Source of the DNA: Nocardia xishanensis NBRC 101358
GTDB taxonomy: Bacteria; Actinomycetota; Actinomycetes; Mycobacteriales; Mycobacteriaceae
DNA: 57,159 nucleotides
Assembly (NCBI RefSeq): GCF_001613365.1
Contig: NZ_BDCF01000011.1
Span: 1-57,159 of the forward strand
Reading direction: 5' to 3'
In this document: in pieces, positions 25,231 to 33,350 of the stretch
Layout: every line of letters begins with the position of its first letter
Position numbering within the stretch: the stretch's first letter is position 1
Notes under the pieces: generated by a model
What the model was told of the DNA's origin: nothing
Databases searched by the model: none
What the model saw: only the letters and a program-made list of their open reading frames with translations
Position numbers and translations under genes: made by a program

Positions 25231-26129
25231 GAGGCGACCGCGCGCGCCGCGGGCGACGTGGCCAGGTACGCCACCGCCTGCGCGGTGGAACCGACCGTGT
25301 CCGGGTTGTAGCCGGGCTTGAACGTGGACAGCGCACTCCACAGCAGCGAGGGTACGCCGGGCAGTGAGCCACGCCACATGGCGCCGAACACCCGCTTGAT
25401 CAGCCGCGGGTAGCCGAGATCGGGCAGCGCGGGGTCCTGCTGGACCATGAACTTGGTGCCGCGGACCACCAGCGAGAGGAAGATCGGGAACACCAGGACC
25501 ATCAGCGCCGACCTGCGGACGTATCCCGCACCGAAATACACCGCCACGTCGTGGGCGACATGCCGGTGCTCCACCTCCTCCGCGCCGTGCCACCGGAACA
25601 GGTCGGCCACCCGCGGATCCGCGCCGAACTTCTCCAGGTCGGCGTTGAGCACCCAGTCGCCGAGGAAGGCGAAGAAGTGCTCGAGGCAGGCGATGAACGC
25701 CAGTCGCTCCACCATGATCTGGCGCTGCGCGATGCCGTCGGCATCGGTGGGCCCGAGCGTCTTGCGGAACAGATATTCGGCTTGGCGCACATAGGGTTCC
25801 GGATCGATGCCGTTCGCCGCGAGCACCTCGTGCAGCACCTTGTCGTGCGTCTCGGCGTGCATCGATTCCTGGCCGATGAAGCCGAGCATCGCCTCGCGGA
25901 GCTTCTCGTCCTTGACGAAGGGCAGCGCCTCGGCATACGCGGCGCAGAACATGCGCTCACCCTCGGGAAGCAGCAGGTTCAGCGAATTGATCAAGTGCGA
26001 GGCGATCGGCTCCTCCGGCATCCAGTGCAGCGGAGTGTCGGCCCAGTCGAACTGGACATTGCGCGCGTTGAGCGCCACCTCGCCCGGATCGGTGTCCGGC
26101 CGCCGGTGAGCCCTGCGAAGTAGCTTCAT
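25227..26129 (-). CDS. PF10118-like 'metal-dependent hydrolase' (ferritin-like fold)
   Basis: A 300-residue protein. It has MLGFIGQESMHAETHDKVLH and FRWHGAEEVEHRHVAHDVAV, an E-x-x-H ... E-E-x-x-H arrangement like that of two-metal helical-bundle proteins, and a membrane-associating LMVLVFPIFLSLVV segment in the C-terminal third. The family is named predicted metal-dependent hydrolase, but the metal pattern also suits a diiron oxidase, and its coupling to a ferredoxin reductase supports an oxygen-activating role (inference). The ATG at 26129 follows GAGGGAG; an ATG 21 bases earlier is an alternative. It is the first gene of the operon. Confidence 0.8.
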   Translation of the reverse strand: MKLLRRAHRRPDTDPGEVALNARNVQFDWADTPLHWMPEEPIASHLINSLNLLLPEGERMFCAAYAEALPFVKDEKLREAMLGFIGQESMHAETHDKVLHEVLAANGIDPEPYVRQAEYLFRKTLGPTDADGIAQRQIMVERLAFIACLEHFFAFLGDWVLNADLEKFGADPRVADLFRWHGAEEVEHRHVAHDVAVYFGAGYVRRSALMVLVFPIFLSLVVRGTKFMVQQDPALPDLGYPRLIKRVFGAMWRGSLPGVPSLLWSALSTFKPGYNPDTVGSTAQAVAYLATSPAARAVAS

Positions 26130-26216
26130 CGGTACTCCCTCGATCCTCATACGTGCACCTCGGGGCGCGAATCGGCATGGTTCGTGCGCCGATTCCTGCG
26201 CGGGTGTAGCAACGAT

Positions 26217-26255
26217 CATACACGTATATGGAACTGGCGGTAACACACATATGTG
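26217..26255. promoter_or_regulatory. Two palindromes upstream of the reductase operon
   Basis: CATACACGTATATG (26217-26230) is an imperfect 14-base palindrome and CACATATGTG (26246-26255) a perfect 10-base one. Both lie about 90-125 bases before the operon start at 26129 and away from the acyltransferase operator. They stand out as AT-rich in GC-rich DNA and may bind a regulator of the operon. Confidence 0.35.
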
Positions 26256-26376
26256 AACCGCGCCCCTGAACCGCGACGCGCGCGACAATCTCGGCATTCA
26301 TCCGATGAATTCGGTTCGCCAAGTTGACAATAGGGGTCGCCACTGTGACCCATCTCCCCTGAATCGAACACAAAAT

Positions 26377-26390
26377 TAGAACACGTTCTA
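26377..26390. promoter_or_regulatory. KstR-like operator before the acyltransferase gene
   Basis: TAGAACACGTTCTA is a palindrome with a two-base centre that fits TnnAACnnGTTnnA, the motif described for the cholesterol-catabolism repressor KstR. It ends 13 bases before the ATG of the acyltransferase, so a bound repressor would cover the promoter. The regulator is not encoded in the window; another TetR protein with the same specificity is possible. Confidence 0.6.
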
Positions 26391-26403
26391 GTAGGCTTTC
26401 GCT

Positions 26404-27801
26404 ATGGAACGATTGACCGGACTGGACGCCAGTTTCCTCTACCTCGAGACGGGAACCCAGCATCTACACGTGTGCGCCCTGCTCATCCTCGACCCGACGT
26501 CGGACGGCGTGCGGTACTCCTTCGACTCCTTCAAGGCCGAGCTCGGCCGCCGGGTGCCGCTCATTCCGCAAATGCGGCGGCGGCTGCACGAAGTGCCGTT
26601 CAACCTGGACCATCCGGTCTGGGTGGAGGACCCCGACTTCGATCTCGACTACCACATCCGGCGCATCGGTATCCCGAGTCCGGGCGGCAGGAACGAACTG
26701 GCCGAACTGGTCGGAGACATCGCCAGCAGGCCGATGGACCGCGATCGGCCGCTGTGGCAGATGAACGTGGTGGAAGGCGTCGACGGCGACAAGGTCGCGG
26801 TGATCTGCAAGTACCATCACGCCGCCGTGGACGGCATCACCGGCACGAACATGATGATGCACCTGTGCGATATGGAACCGGGCGTGACGCGACCGGAGCC
26901 GACCGAGGAATGGCGGCCCGAGGCGGCGCCGAACGACTGGAAACTGCTGGCCGAGGCGACCGTTCGGCTGCCAGGCAAGATGGGGATCGTCGGCATGGTG
27001 CCCAAGACCGTCGGCATGCTCGCCGGTTTCGCACAGCGACGGCGAAACAATCAGGCGGGCATGGCGATTCCGCTCACCGCGCCGCGCACCCCGTTCAACA
27101 GGGCGATCACGCCGCACCGCACGGTGGCCTTCGCCGAAGCGGATCTGGCCGCCATCAAGGAGATCAAGACCGCCTTCGACGTGAAGGTCAACGACGTGGT
27201 GCTGACCGTCGTCGGCGGCGTGCTGCGCGCCTATCTGGACAAGCACGACGAACTGCCCGATCGCTCGCTCATCGCCTCGGTGCCGGTCTCGGTGCACGAA
27301 TCGTCCAAGCACACAGCGGGTATCAACAAGGTCTCCTCGCTGTTCTCCGAGCTCGGCACCGACATCGCCGACCCGGTCGAGCGGCTGCGCGCGGTGGCCG
27401 CGGCGAACCAGAACGCCAAGGAAGAGCACGATCTGATCGGCGCCGACTTCCTCCAGGACTGGTCGAAGTACGCCCCGCCCAACACCTTCCAGCTCGCGGC
27501 TCGGGTCTACTCGTCGTTCAAGCTGGCCGAGCATCATCCGGTGGTGCACAACCTCGTCGTCTCGAACGTGCCGGGCCCGCCGATGCCGCTGTACTTCTTG
27601 GGTATCAAGGTGGACGCGATGTATCCGTTCGGGCCGGTGTTCCACGGGGCCGGACTCACCGTCACGGTGCTGTCCAACAACGGTGATCTCGACTTCGGGT
27701 TCATCGCCTGCAAGGAGCTCGTCCCCGATCTCGCCGCGATGGCAGATGCGGTGCCCGGCATCATCGACGAATTGCGCACCGCGGCAAGCGAAGTGGAATG
27801 A
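26404..27801 (+). CDS. Wax ester synthase/diacylglycerol acyltransferase
   Basis: A 465-residue WS/DGAT family enzyme, which joins acyl-CoA to a fatty alcohol or diacylglycerol to make wax esters or triacylglycerol stores. MERLTGLDASFLYLETGTQH is the classic N-terminus; the active-site HHAAVDG has His138, His139 and Asp143. PLWQM and the C-terminal NLVVSNVPGPPMPLYFLG are further family marks. No clear ribosome site precedes the ATG, so a leaderless or short-leader mRNA is possible. A KstR-like operator sits directly upstream, suggesting storage lipid synthesis is tied to sterol or fatty acid signals. Confidence 0.93.
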   Translation: MERLTGLDASFLYLETGTQHLHVCALLILDPTSDGVRYSFDSFKAELGRRVPLIPQMRRRLHEVPFNLDHPVWVEDPDFDLDYHIRRIGIPSPGGRNELAELVGDIASRPMDRDRPLWQMNVVEGVDGDKVAVICKYHHAAVDGITGTNMMMHLCDMEPGVTRPEPTEEWRPEAAPNDWKLLAEATVRLPGKMGIVGMVPKTVGMLAGFAQRRRNNQAGMAIPLTAPRTPFNRAITPHRTVAFAEADLAAIKEIKTAFDVKVNDVVLTVVGGVLRAYLDKHDELPDRSLIASVPVSVHESSKHTAGINKVSSLFSELGTDIADPVERLRAVAAANQNAKEEHDLIGADFLQDWSKYAPPNTFQLAARVYSSFKLAEHHPVVHNLVVSNVPGPPMPLYFLGIKVDAMYPFGPVFHGAGLTVTVLSNNGDLDFGFIACKELVPDLAAMADAVPGIIDELRTAASEVE

Positions 27802-27810
27802 TCCATGCCG

Positions 27811-27838
27811 CCCTGTTCGCCACCGACGCCGAACAGGG
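27811..27838. terminator. Hairpin between convergent genes
   Basis: CCCTGTTCG and CGAACAGGG form a perfect 9-bp stem around 10 bases. It starts 10 bases after the acyltransferase stop and lies 24 bases beyond the end of the opposite-strand hydrolase gene, so it can end both transcripts. Confidence 0.6.
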
Positions 27839-27861
27839 TCTCCGGCAGCGGTTTTCGCCGG

Positions 27862-28755
27862 TCACTGCTGTTCGGCCACCGCGGCGCAGCCATCGAGCAA
27901 CGTCGGTACGAAGCGCTCGGCGCCGAAGACACATCCCGTATGCCCCGTCCCCGCCAGATGAATGGTCGCGCCGGGAATCATCGTCGCCATCTCCAGCTGC
28001 CGATACACCGGAATCGCGTGGTCGCGGGTCGTGATCACCACCGCCGTCGGCGCCGTGATCGCGCTGAGCCAGGCCGACGCGTCGAACCGTCCGACCTCCG
28101 CGATCACCTGGGCCAGTGCCCATCCGCTCGTGCTGCGGAATTCACTCAGCGCCCAGCGCTCGAAACCGCCCGGCGGCCACGTATGCTCCGGCAGTTCCGA
28201 CAGCCTGCTCGCGAATGCGTCGATGCGCCGCAGCGAATACGGCCCGATGGCATCGGCGAACGCGCCGAACATCTGATGAAACGCCCGCTCACGCCACTTC
28301 TCCCGGAACCGATACGGCGTCGCGCACAGCACCAGTCCGCCGACGCGGTCCGGATGACGGTGGGCCGCCGTCAACGCGACAACGCCGCCGAGCGAATAAC
28401 CTGCGCAGAGAGGGCGCTCGACGCCCATGGCGTCGGCGAGCGCCAGCACGTCGTCGGCGCAGTCGTCCACCGAGAAGCGCGGCGACCTGATGCCGCGCCC
28501 GTGCCAGCGCTGGTCGAACAAGATCACCCGGTAGTGCTGGGCGAGCGCCGCCAGCGCGGGAAACCAGGTGAGGTAGGCGGTGCTCGCGGTGCCGTGCAGC
28601 AGGATCACGGTCGGTGCGCCCTCCGGCCCCGGCATGTCGACCACGTAGGTGCGCCCCCGGCCCGCCAGCTCGACCAGGCGGCCGCCCGGCACCTCGGCGA
28701 TATCGGGAACGCCCGCGCGGTGGATCCACCGTCGGATCCGGTCGGGATTCGCCAT
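27862..28755 (-). CDS. Alpha/beta hydrolase
   Basis: A 297-residue hydrolase. VILLHGTASTAYLTW holds the oxyanion HG, CAGYSLGGVV the nucleophile elbow (G-Y-S-L-G), and GTGHTGCVF the catalytic His region; the acid is probably in TTRDHAIP. GGAGGAGG precedes the ATG at 28755. It is divergent from the FabG3-like gene, with a KstR-like palindrome 27 bases upstream of its start, so a role in sterol or lipid breakdown is likely. The substrate is unknown. Confidence 0.88.
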   Translation of the reverse strand: MANPDRIRRWIHRAGVPDIAEVPGGRLVELAGRGRTYVVDMPGPEGAPTVILLHGTASTAYLTWFPALAALAQHYRVILFDQRWHGRGIRSPRFSVDDCADDVLALADAMGVERPLCAGYSLGGVVALTAAHRHPDRVGGLVLCATPYRFREKWRERAFHQMFGAFADAIGPYSLRRIDAFASRLSELPEHTWPPGGFERWALSEFRSTSGWALAQVIAEVGRFDASAWLSAITAPTAVVITTRDHAIPVYRQLEMATMIPGATIHLAGTGHTGCVFGAERFVPTLLDGCAAVAEQQ

Positions 28756-28781
28756 CCTAGGCCTCCTCCGGACGCCAATAC

Positions 28782-28795
28782 TGAAACACGTTTCA
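28782..28795. promoter_or_regulatory. KstR-like operator between hydrolase and FabG3-like genes
   Basis: TGAAACACGTTTCA fits TnnAACnnGTTnnA and is symmetrical apart from its centre. It lies 27 bases upstream of the hydrolase start and about 150 bases before the FabG3-like start. A weaker half-match, TGTAACGTGTTCAC at 28883-28896, is closer to the second gene. Confidence 0.6.
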
Positions 28796-28942
28796 TTCGA
28801 TGATGCCACAGCACCGCGGACCGGTCTGCCCTGCGCGACGGAAATCTTCGCCTCGCGAAGCCACTGAACCAAGCCGATGTTATGTAACGTGTTCACGTCG
28901 GCCATCGCCGACGCTGATTCCGCGACGGACGGAGGTACCGCA

Positions 28943-29683
28943 ATGGGGCGGCTGACCGGCAAGGTGGCCTTGATCAGCGGTGGAGCCCGCGGCATGGGCG
29001 CCGCGCACGCCAGGAAATTCGTGGCCGAGGACGCGCGCGTCGTGCTCGGCGACATCCTCGACGACGAGGGCAAGGCGCTGGCCGAGGAACTCGGTGACCA
29101 CGCTGTCTACGTCCACCTCGACGTGCGCGAGAAGGCGGACTGGCAGGCTGCCGCCGCCGAAGCCGTACAGCGGTTCGGCGCGCTGAACGTCCTGGTGAAC
29201 AATGCCGGGATCGTCAACGGAAACCTGCTGGTGGACTTCGCGCTCGAAGAGTGGCAGCGCATCGTCGACATCAACCTGACCGGCACCTTCCTCGGCATGC
29301 AGGCGGCGACCCCCGCCATGATCGAGGCGGGCGGCGGCTCCATCGTCAACATCTCCTCGGTGGAGGGCATGCGCGGGAGCCCCGGCCTGCACGGGTACAC
29401 CGCGACCAAGTTCGCCGTCCGAGGGCTCACGAAATCGACCGCGCTCGAGCTGGCGCAGTACGGGATTCGGGTGAATTCGGTGCATCCGGGTCTCATCAGC
29501 ACGCCGATGACCGAGGGGATTCCGCCGGACTTCCTGCAAATTCCGCTGGGGCGGGCGGCGGATCCGCAGGAAGTGTCGAATTTGGTGACGTATCTGGCGA
29601 GTGACGAGTCGTCGTATTCGACGGGCGCCGAGTTCGTTATCGATGGCGGGTTGACGGTGGGGGTACCGCACAAGACGTTCTAA
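28943..29683 (+). CDS. fabG3: FabG3-like hydroxysteroid dehydrogenase (SDR)
   Basis: A 246-residue SDR. Its N-terminus, GRLTGKVALISGGARGMGA, and internal HGYTATKFAVRGLTKSTALE and SDESSYSTGAEFVIDGG closely follow Rv2002 (FabG3), a 20-beta/3-alpha-hydroxysteroid dehydrogenase. The cofactor loop is GGARGMG, Asp60 follows strand 4, and the catalytic residues are Ser139, Tyr152 and Lys156. It oxidises or reduces steroid hydroxyls with NAD(H). GGAGG precedes the ATG at 28943. The KstR-like site in the shared upstream region agrees with a steroid role. Confidence 0.85.
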   Translation: MGRLTGKVALISGGARGMGAAHARKFVAEDARVVLGDILDDEGKALAEELGDHAVYVHLDVREKADWQAAAAEAVQRFGALNVLVNNAGIVNGNLLVDFALEEWQRIVDINLTGTFLGMQAATPAMIEAGGGSIVNISSVEGMRGSPGLHGYTATKFAVRGLTKSTALELAQYGIRVNSVHPGLISTPMTEGIPPDFLQIPLGRAADPQEVSNLVTYLASDESSYSTGAEFVIDGGLTVGVPHKTF

Positions 29684-29694
29684 AGGACTGACCG

Positions 29695-29714
29695 CTGCGA
29701 TAGCTTGCTCGCAG
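29695..29714. terminator. Short hairpin after the FabG3-like gene
   Basis: CTGCGA/TCGCAG forms a 6-bp stem with an 8-base loop, followed by CCCTTT, in the gap between two convergent genes. The stem is weak for a terminator. Confidence 0.3.
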
Positions 29715-29799
29715 CCCTTTCCCGCGCCTTCGCATAGGCCCTGACCTCTGCGAGGCGTCGAAACGGAAGGCCTGGTCGACCTCCCGCCGGGCTGGATCG

Positions 29800-30423
29800 T
29801 CAGCCGGCGAGCAACAGGCTTGTGGCAAGGGTGAACATCACCAGGGCGATCGCCGAATCCAGCACCCGCCAAGCCGTCGGCCGAGCGAAGAGCGGACCGA
29901 GGAGGCGGGCACCGAAGCCGAGGCCGACGAACCACAGAATGCTGGCCAGCATCGCGCCCGCGCCGAGGAACCAGCGGTCGGGCGGCGCGTAGGTGTTGGC
30001 GAAGGAACCGAGCAACAGGACCGTGTCCAGGTAGACGTGCGGATTCAGCCAGGTCAGCGCGAGGCAGGTGAGGATTGTCGCGCCGAGTGCCACCGACGCA
30101 CCAGCGCCGTCGGCGGTGAGAGCGCCACCGGACAGCGCACGCCGCGCGGCCAGGACGCCGTAGCCGATGAGGAACGCCGCACCCGCATAGCGCACCACCG
30201 TCACCACCGAGGGCAGCGATTCCACCAGCGTCCCGAAACCGGCGATGCCAGCGGCGATCAGCACGATGTCCGACAGCGCGCACACCGCGACCACCGCGGC
30301 GACATGCTGGCCGCGCACGCCTTGACGCAGCACGAAGGCGTTCTGCGCGCCGATCGCGACGATCAGCGACAGCCCGAATCCCAAACCGGAGAGTGCGGCG
30401 AAGCCCGCCGAGGAAACCGTCAC
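29800..30423 (-). CDS. LysE/ArgO family amino acid exporter
   Basis: A 207-residue inner-membrane protein with about six membrane helices. GFGLSLIVAIGAQNAFVLRQG is the signature of LysE/ArgO exporters, and LTWLNPHVYLDTVLLLG is the conserved second half. These pump out lysine or arginine when the cell has excess. GTG at 30423 gives the usual family N-terminus; a TTG 30 bases earlier is less likely. It is divergent from an ArgP/LysG-type activator, the standard arrangement. Confidence 0.92.
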   Translation of the reverse strand: MTVSSAGFAALSGLGFGLSLIVAIGAQNAFVLRQGVRGQHVAAVVAVCALSDIVLIAAGIAGFGTLVESLPSVVTVVRYAGAAFLIGYGVLAARRALSGGALTADGAGASVALGATILTCLALTWLNPHVYLDTVLLLGSFANTYAPPDRWFLGAGAMLASILWFVGLGFGARLLGPLFARPTAWRVLDSAIALVMFTLATSLLLAG

Positions 30424-30497
30424 GTCGATCGACGCTAAATCCCTGGCCTTCAACCAGACAAGCTAAAGATTCTGAAGCATCATTAGACTTTCTTAAC

Positions 30498-31382
30498 ATG
30501 GAATTGCAGCTCGATCAGCTCAGGGCACTCAACGCGGCGATCACCGAAGGAACCTTCGAAGCCGCCGCGCGCAGTCTCCGCATCACTCCCTCGGCGGTCA
30601 GCCAGCGGATCAAGGCGCTCGAGGACGCCGCTGGTCGCATTCTGCTGCAACGGACGAAACCGGTGCGGGCCACCGAATCCGGGCTCGCGGTGCTGCGCCT
30701 CGCCCGCCAGATCGACCTGCTCACCGGCGATACCGCTCGCGAACTCGGCGACGCCGACCACCCGGTCGACCTACCGATCCGCCTCCCCATCGCGGTCAAC
30801 GCGGACTCCCTGGAGACCTGGGTCATGCCCGCGCTTCGCGACGCGCCGCCCGGCGTGTGCTTCGAAATCCATCGCGAAGACGAGGAACACACCACCGCGC
30901 TGCTGCGCGACGGCACCGTCATGGCGGCCATCACCGCCACCGCGAAGCCGGTGCAGGGCTGCAAGGTCGACAAGCTCGGCGCCATGCGATACCGCCCGAT
31001 GGCCAGCCCGGCGTTCGCCCGCACCTGGTTCGCCGATGGGCCCACCGCGAAGGCCTACGCCGCCGCGCCCGTTGTCCTGTTCGACCGCAAGGACGACCTG
31101 CAAGACCGCCACCTCCGCCGCCGCACCCGCCAGCCGATCGACCCGCCTCGCCACTACGTCCCTTCCTCGACGGCCTACGGCACGGCCGTCCGCCTCGGCC
31201 TCGGCTGGGGCATGCTCCCCGACCTTCAGACCGCCGCCGACCCGTCGACGAGTTTGGTTCCGATAGACGGGGATTCGTACATCGACGTGCCGCTGTACTG
31301 GCAGCAGTGGAAGTTGCATTCGCCCGCGTTGAGCGCGGTCGCGGGGGCGATTGCCGAGGCGGCCGCGGCGGCGTTGCGCTGA
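30498..31382 (+). CDS. LysR family regulator, ArgP/LysG type
   Basis: A 294-residue regulator. The N-terminal HTH is ELQLDQLRALNAAITEGTFE and AAARSLRITPSAVSQRIKAL; the rest is the effector domain (DGTVMAAITATAKPVQGC). It is typical of ArgP/LysG, which sense lysine or arginine and turn on the divergent exporter. The ATG at 30498 has no ribosome site; TAGACT lies 8 bases upstream and may be the -10 box of a leaderless mRNA. The 74-base gap to the exporter must hold the binding site. Confidence 0.92.
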   Translation: MELQLDQLRALNAAITEGTFEAAARSLRITPSAVSQRIKALEDAAGRILLQRTKPVRATESGLAVLRLARQIDLLTGDTARELGDADHPVDLPIRLPIAVNADSLETWVMPALRDAPPGVCFEIHREDEEHTTALLRDGTVMAAITATAKPVQGCKVDKLGAMRYRPMASPAFARTWFADGPTAKAYAAAPVVLFDRKDDLQDRHLRRRTRQPIDPPRHYVPSSTAYGTAVRLGLGWGMLPDLQTAADPSTSLVPIDGDSYIDVPLYWQQWKLHSPALSAVAGAIAEAAAAALR

Positions 31383-31559
31383 ATTGTCGAGCGCACCGCG
31401 CCGGCTATGACGTGCTCAGCACCGTGTCCGAGCGTTTTGGCGTGTCTCGGCCGGTGTCCGCAAACCATTTCTCTGTCGACGGAAGTCGAATGGTGTCGCG
31501 ACGGCTCGGACGGCGCTGCCTGGATCGACTTGCTGCGCCGATCCCGGCGCCGTCTTCGA

Positions 31560-31871
31560 TCAGCCGAAGTGGCAGACGTAGTGCACCGTGTCGAGCACCT
31601 CGATCTGGAACGAGCTGTCGCCGGGCACGCTGAACGACTCGCCGCCCTTGTAGGTGACGGCTTCGGTCGCGCCGGCGAGGGTGACCTTGCACTCCCCCTC
31701 GATGAGTTCCATGATCTCCGGAGCGGCGGTGGTGAAGGTCAGGGTCGAGGGCAGGATGACGCCCACCGACTTGGCGGTGCCGTCGGCCAGCTGGATGCTG
31801 TGGCTGACGCACTTCCCGTCGAAGTAGACGTTGGCCTTCTTCGTGACGCTGACATTCTCGAACTGCGACAT
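31560..31871 (-). CDS. ppnP: Pyrimidine/purine nucleoside phosphorylase PpnP
   Basis: A 103-residue cupin-fold protein of the PpnP (DUF1255, YaiE) family. Marks are [41 protein letters not shown] and the C-terminal YVCHFG. PpnP splits many nucleosides with phosphate to free base and ribose 1-phosphate. AAGAG lies just before the ATG. It is a single gene, 34 bases downstream of the HxlR regulator in the same direction, so the two could share a transcript. Confidence 0.9.
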   Translation of the reverse strand: MSQFENVSVTKKANVYFDGKCVSHSIQLADGTAKSVGVILPSTLTFTTAAPEIMELIEGECKVTLAGATEAVTYKGGESFSVPGDSSFQIEVLDTVHYVCHFG

Positions 31872-31905
31872 GGTCTCTTTCCCGTGCTGAAGTGGAGCCG
31901 TCAGC

Positions 31906-32271
31906 CTACTGGAGCGGCGCGGCGGCTCCGGTGCCCGCCGGGAACGACGCCGCCCACCGCCGCGACCACTCCCACACCGGACGCAGCGACTCCCCGAGTT
32001 CCCTTCCGGCCGTGGTCAACTCGTACGACTTGTCAGGTTTCTTGACGATCAAGCCCGCCACCTGAAGGTGCTGCAATCGCACCGACAACATGCTCGACGA
32101 GCACTGCCCCATCCGGCGCCGCAGCTCGAGAAAGCCCAGCGTGCCCGGCTCCAGCTCCCACACGATGCGCAGCATCCAGCGCTGGCCGAGCAGTTCCATG
32201 GCGGCCAGCATCGGTTCGTTCGCGGGGTCGGCCTCGCCCCGCGACGGCTTCGCACCGCTTGCACTTCTCAT
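31906..32271 (-). CDS. HxlR family regulator
   Basis: A 121-residue winged-helix regulator. [20 protein letters not shown] opens the domain; [20 protein letters not shown] and [13 protein letters not shown] are the recognition helix and wing; WEWSRRWA ends it. HxlR proteins respond to reactive carbonyls or redox signals. The ATG at 32271 is used because the frame upstream lacks similarity. It is divergent from an SDR gene across a 71-base gap containing an AT-rich palindrome; this regulator is the likely binder. Confidence 0.9.
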   Translation of the reverse strand: MRSASGAKPSRGEADPANEPMLAAMELLGQRWMLRIVWELEPGTLGFLELRRRMGQCSSSMLSVRLQHLQVAGLIVKKPDKSYELTTAGRELGESLRPVWEWSRRWAASFPAGTGAAAPLQ

Positions 32272-32284
32272 TTCGAACCACCAT

Positions 32285-32307
32285 AGTAATTCTGATTTAG
32301 AAGTAGT
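32285..32307. promoter_or_regulatory. Probable HxlR operator
   Basis: An imperfect palindrome centred on TTCT-GATTT-AGAA (32290-32302), flanked by AGTA and GTAGT. It is very AT-rich for this genome and lies between the divergent HxlR and SDR genes. Confidence 0.4.
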
Positions 32308-32342
32308 CGAGCGGGCAGCGGTCCGCGGAGGAAAGGAACGCG

Positions 32343-33107
32343 GTGCACGAACGGGACAGCTCGACAGACCGGCGGATCGCACTCATCACCGGCGCCTCCC
32401 GCGGTATCGGCGCCGACACCGCCCGCATCCTGGCGGCTCGCGGCGACCACGTGATCGTCAACTACCGCGAGAAACGCCGCCGCGCGCAGACCATCGCCGA
32501 CGAGATCGCCGCCGCGGGAGGCAGCGCGTCGATCGCGGGCGCGGACGTCTCCGACGAGGCCGCCGCGCGCGCACTGATCGCCGACATCGCCACCGATTTC
32601 GGCCGCTTGGATGTCCTGGTGCTCAACGCATCCGGCGGACTCGAGCGTGGCGCGGCGCCGGACTACGCCATGTCCATCAATCGCGACGCGCAGCTACGCC
32701 TGACCCGGCTTGCTCTGCCGCTCATGCCATCCGGGGGCCGCATCGTCTTCGTCACCAGCCACCAAGCCCACTTCCACGGCCGCAAACCCGTTCCCGCCGA
32801 CTACGAACCCATCGCCGCCAGCAAACGCGCAGGCGAGGACGCCCTCCGCGCGCTCATCCCCGAACTCGCCACGCGCGGAATCACTCTCACCGTCGTCTCC
32901 GGCGACATGATCGATGGCACAATCATCGTCCGCCTCCTCGAACGCCGCGACCCCGGCGCCGTCACCACCCGTCGCGACCACGGCACCCTCCCCACCGTCG
33001 AAGAATTCGCCACCGCCATCGCCGACGCCACCACGGCCGCGACCGAATCCGGCCACACCGTCTACATCGGCGGCGGCGACTACCTAGCGGGGACGTCGAT
33101 CAGCTAG
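32343..33107 (+). CDS. SDR family protein lacking the usual YxxxK
   Basis: A 254-residue short-chain dehydrogenase-like protein. RIALITGASRGIGADTARIL is the cofactor loop, and LDVLVLNASGGLERG replaces the usual NNAG. RIVFVTSHQAHFHG holds the position of the catalytic Ser. The catalytic Tyr/Lys region reads YEPIAASKRAGEDALR, so Tyr and Lys are seven apart rather than four. The C-terminal VYIGGGDYLAG is normal. Activity as a reductase is therefore uncertain; a related actinobacterial subgroup seems to share this. GTG follows GGAAAGGA. It is divergent from an HxlR regulator. Confidence 0.85.
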   Translation: MHERDSSTDRRIALITGASRGIGADTARILAARGDHVIVNYREKRRRAQTIADEIAAAGGSASIAGADVSDEAAARALIADIATDFGRLDVLVLNASGGLERGAAPDYAMSINRDAQLRLTRLALPLMPSGGRIVFVTSHQAHFHGRKPVPADYEPIAASKRAGEDALRALIPELATRGITLTVVSGDMIDGTIIVRLLERRDPGAVTTRRDHGTLPTVEEFATAIADATTAATESGHTVYIGGGDYLAGTSIS

Positions 33108-33350
33108 CGGCGCGCCACCCGCCGACCTGTGCGGCATAGGGCTGGCATCCTGCCGCCGCTCAGGCGACTCACTCGAGGTGGCCAGCGATAGGCATACCGC
33201 CGAGTGTGTTCGAACCCGTTGGGTGGGAGGTGATGCGCGCCCGGCCTCGACTGTGATTTGTCCCGTATCTCCGGTTCGATGACACATTCCGTGTCGACAC
33301 CGCTTAACGTCGCGACGGCACAACAGTTGGTTTGGAAGGTGGCAGCGAGC

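Noticed and set aside
22567..25311. 914-codon plus-strand open frame
   Set aside because: It is antisense to the EphD-like and ferredoxin reductase genes, which hold clear catalytic motifs; composition is that of a shadow frame.
28883..28896. TGTAACGTGTTCAC as a fourth KstR-like site
   Set aside because: The last base and the arms break the palindrome (only four of six arm positions pair), so it is mentioned only as a half-match.
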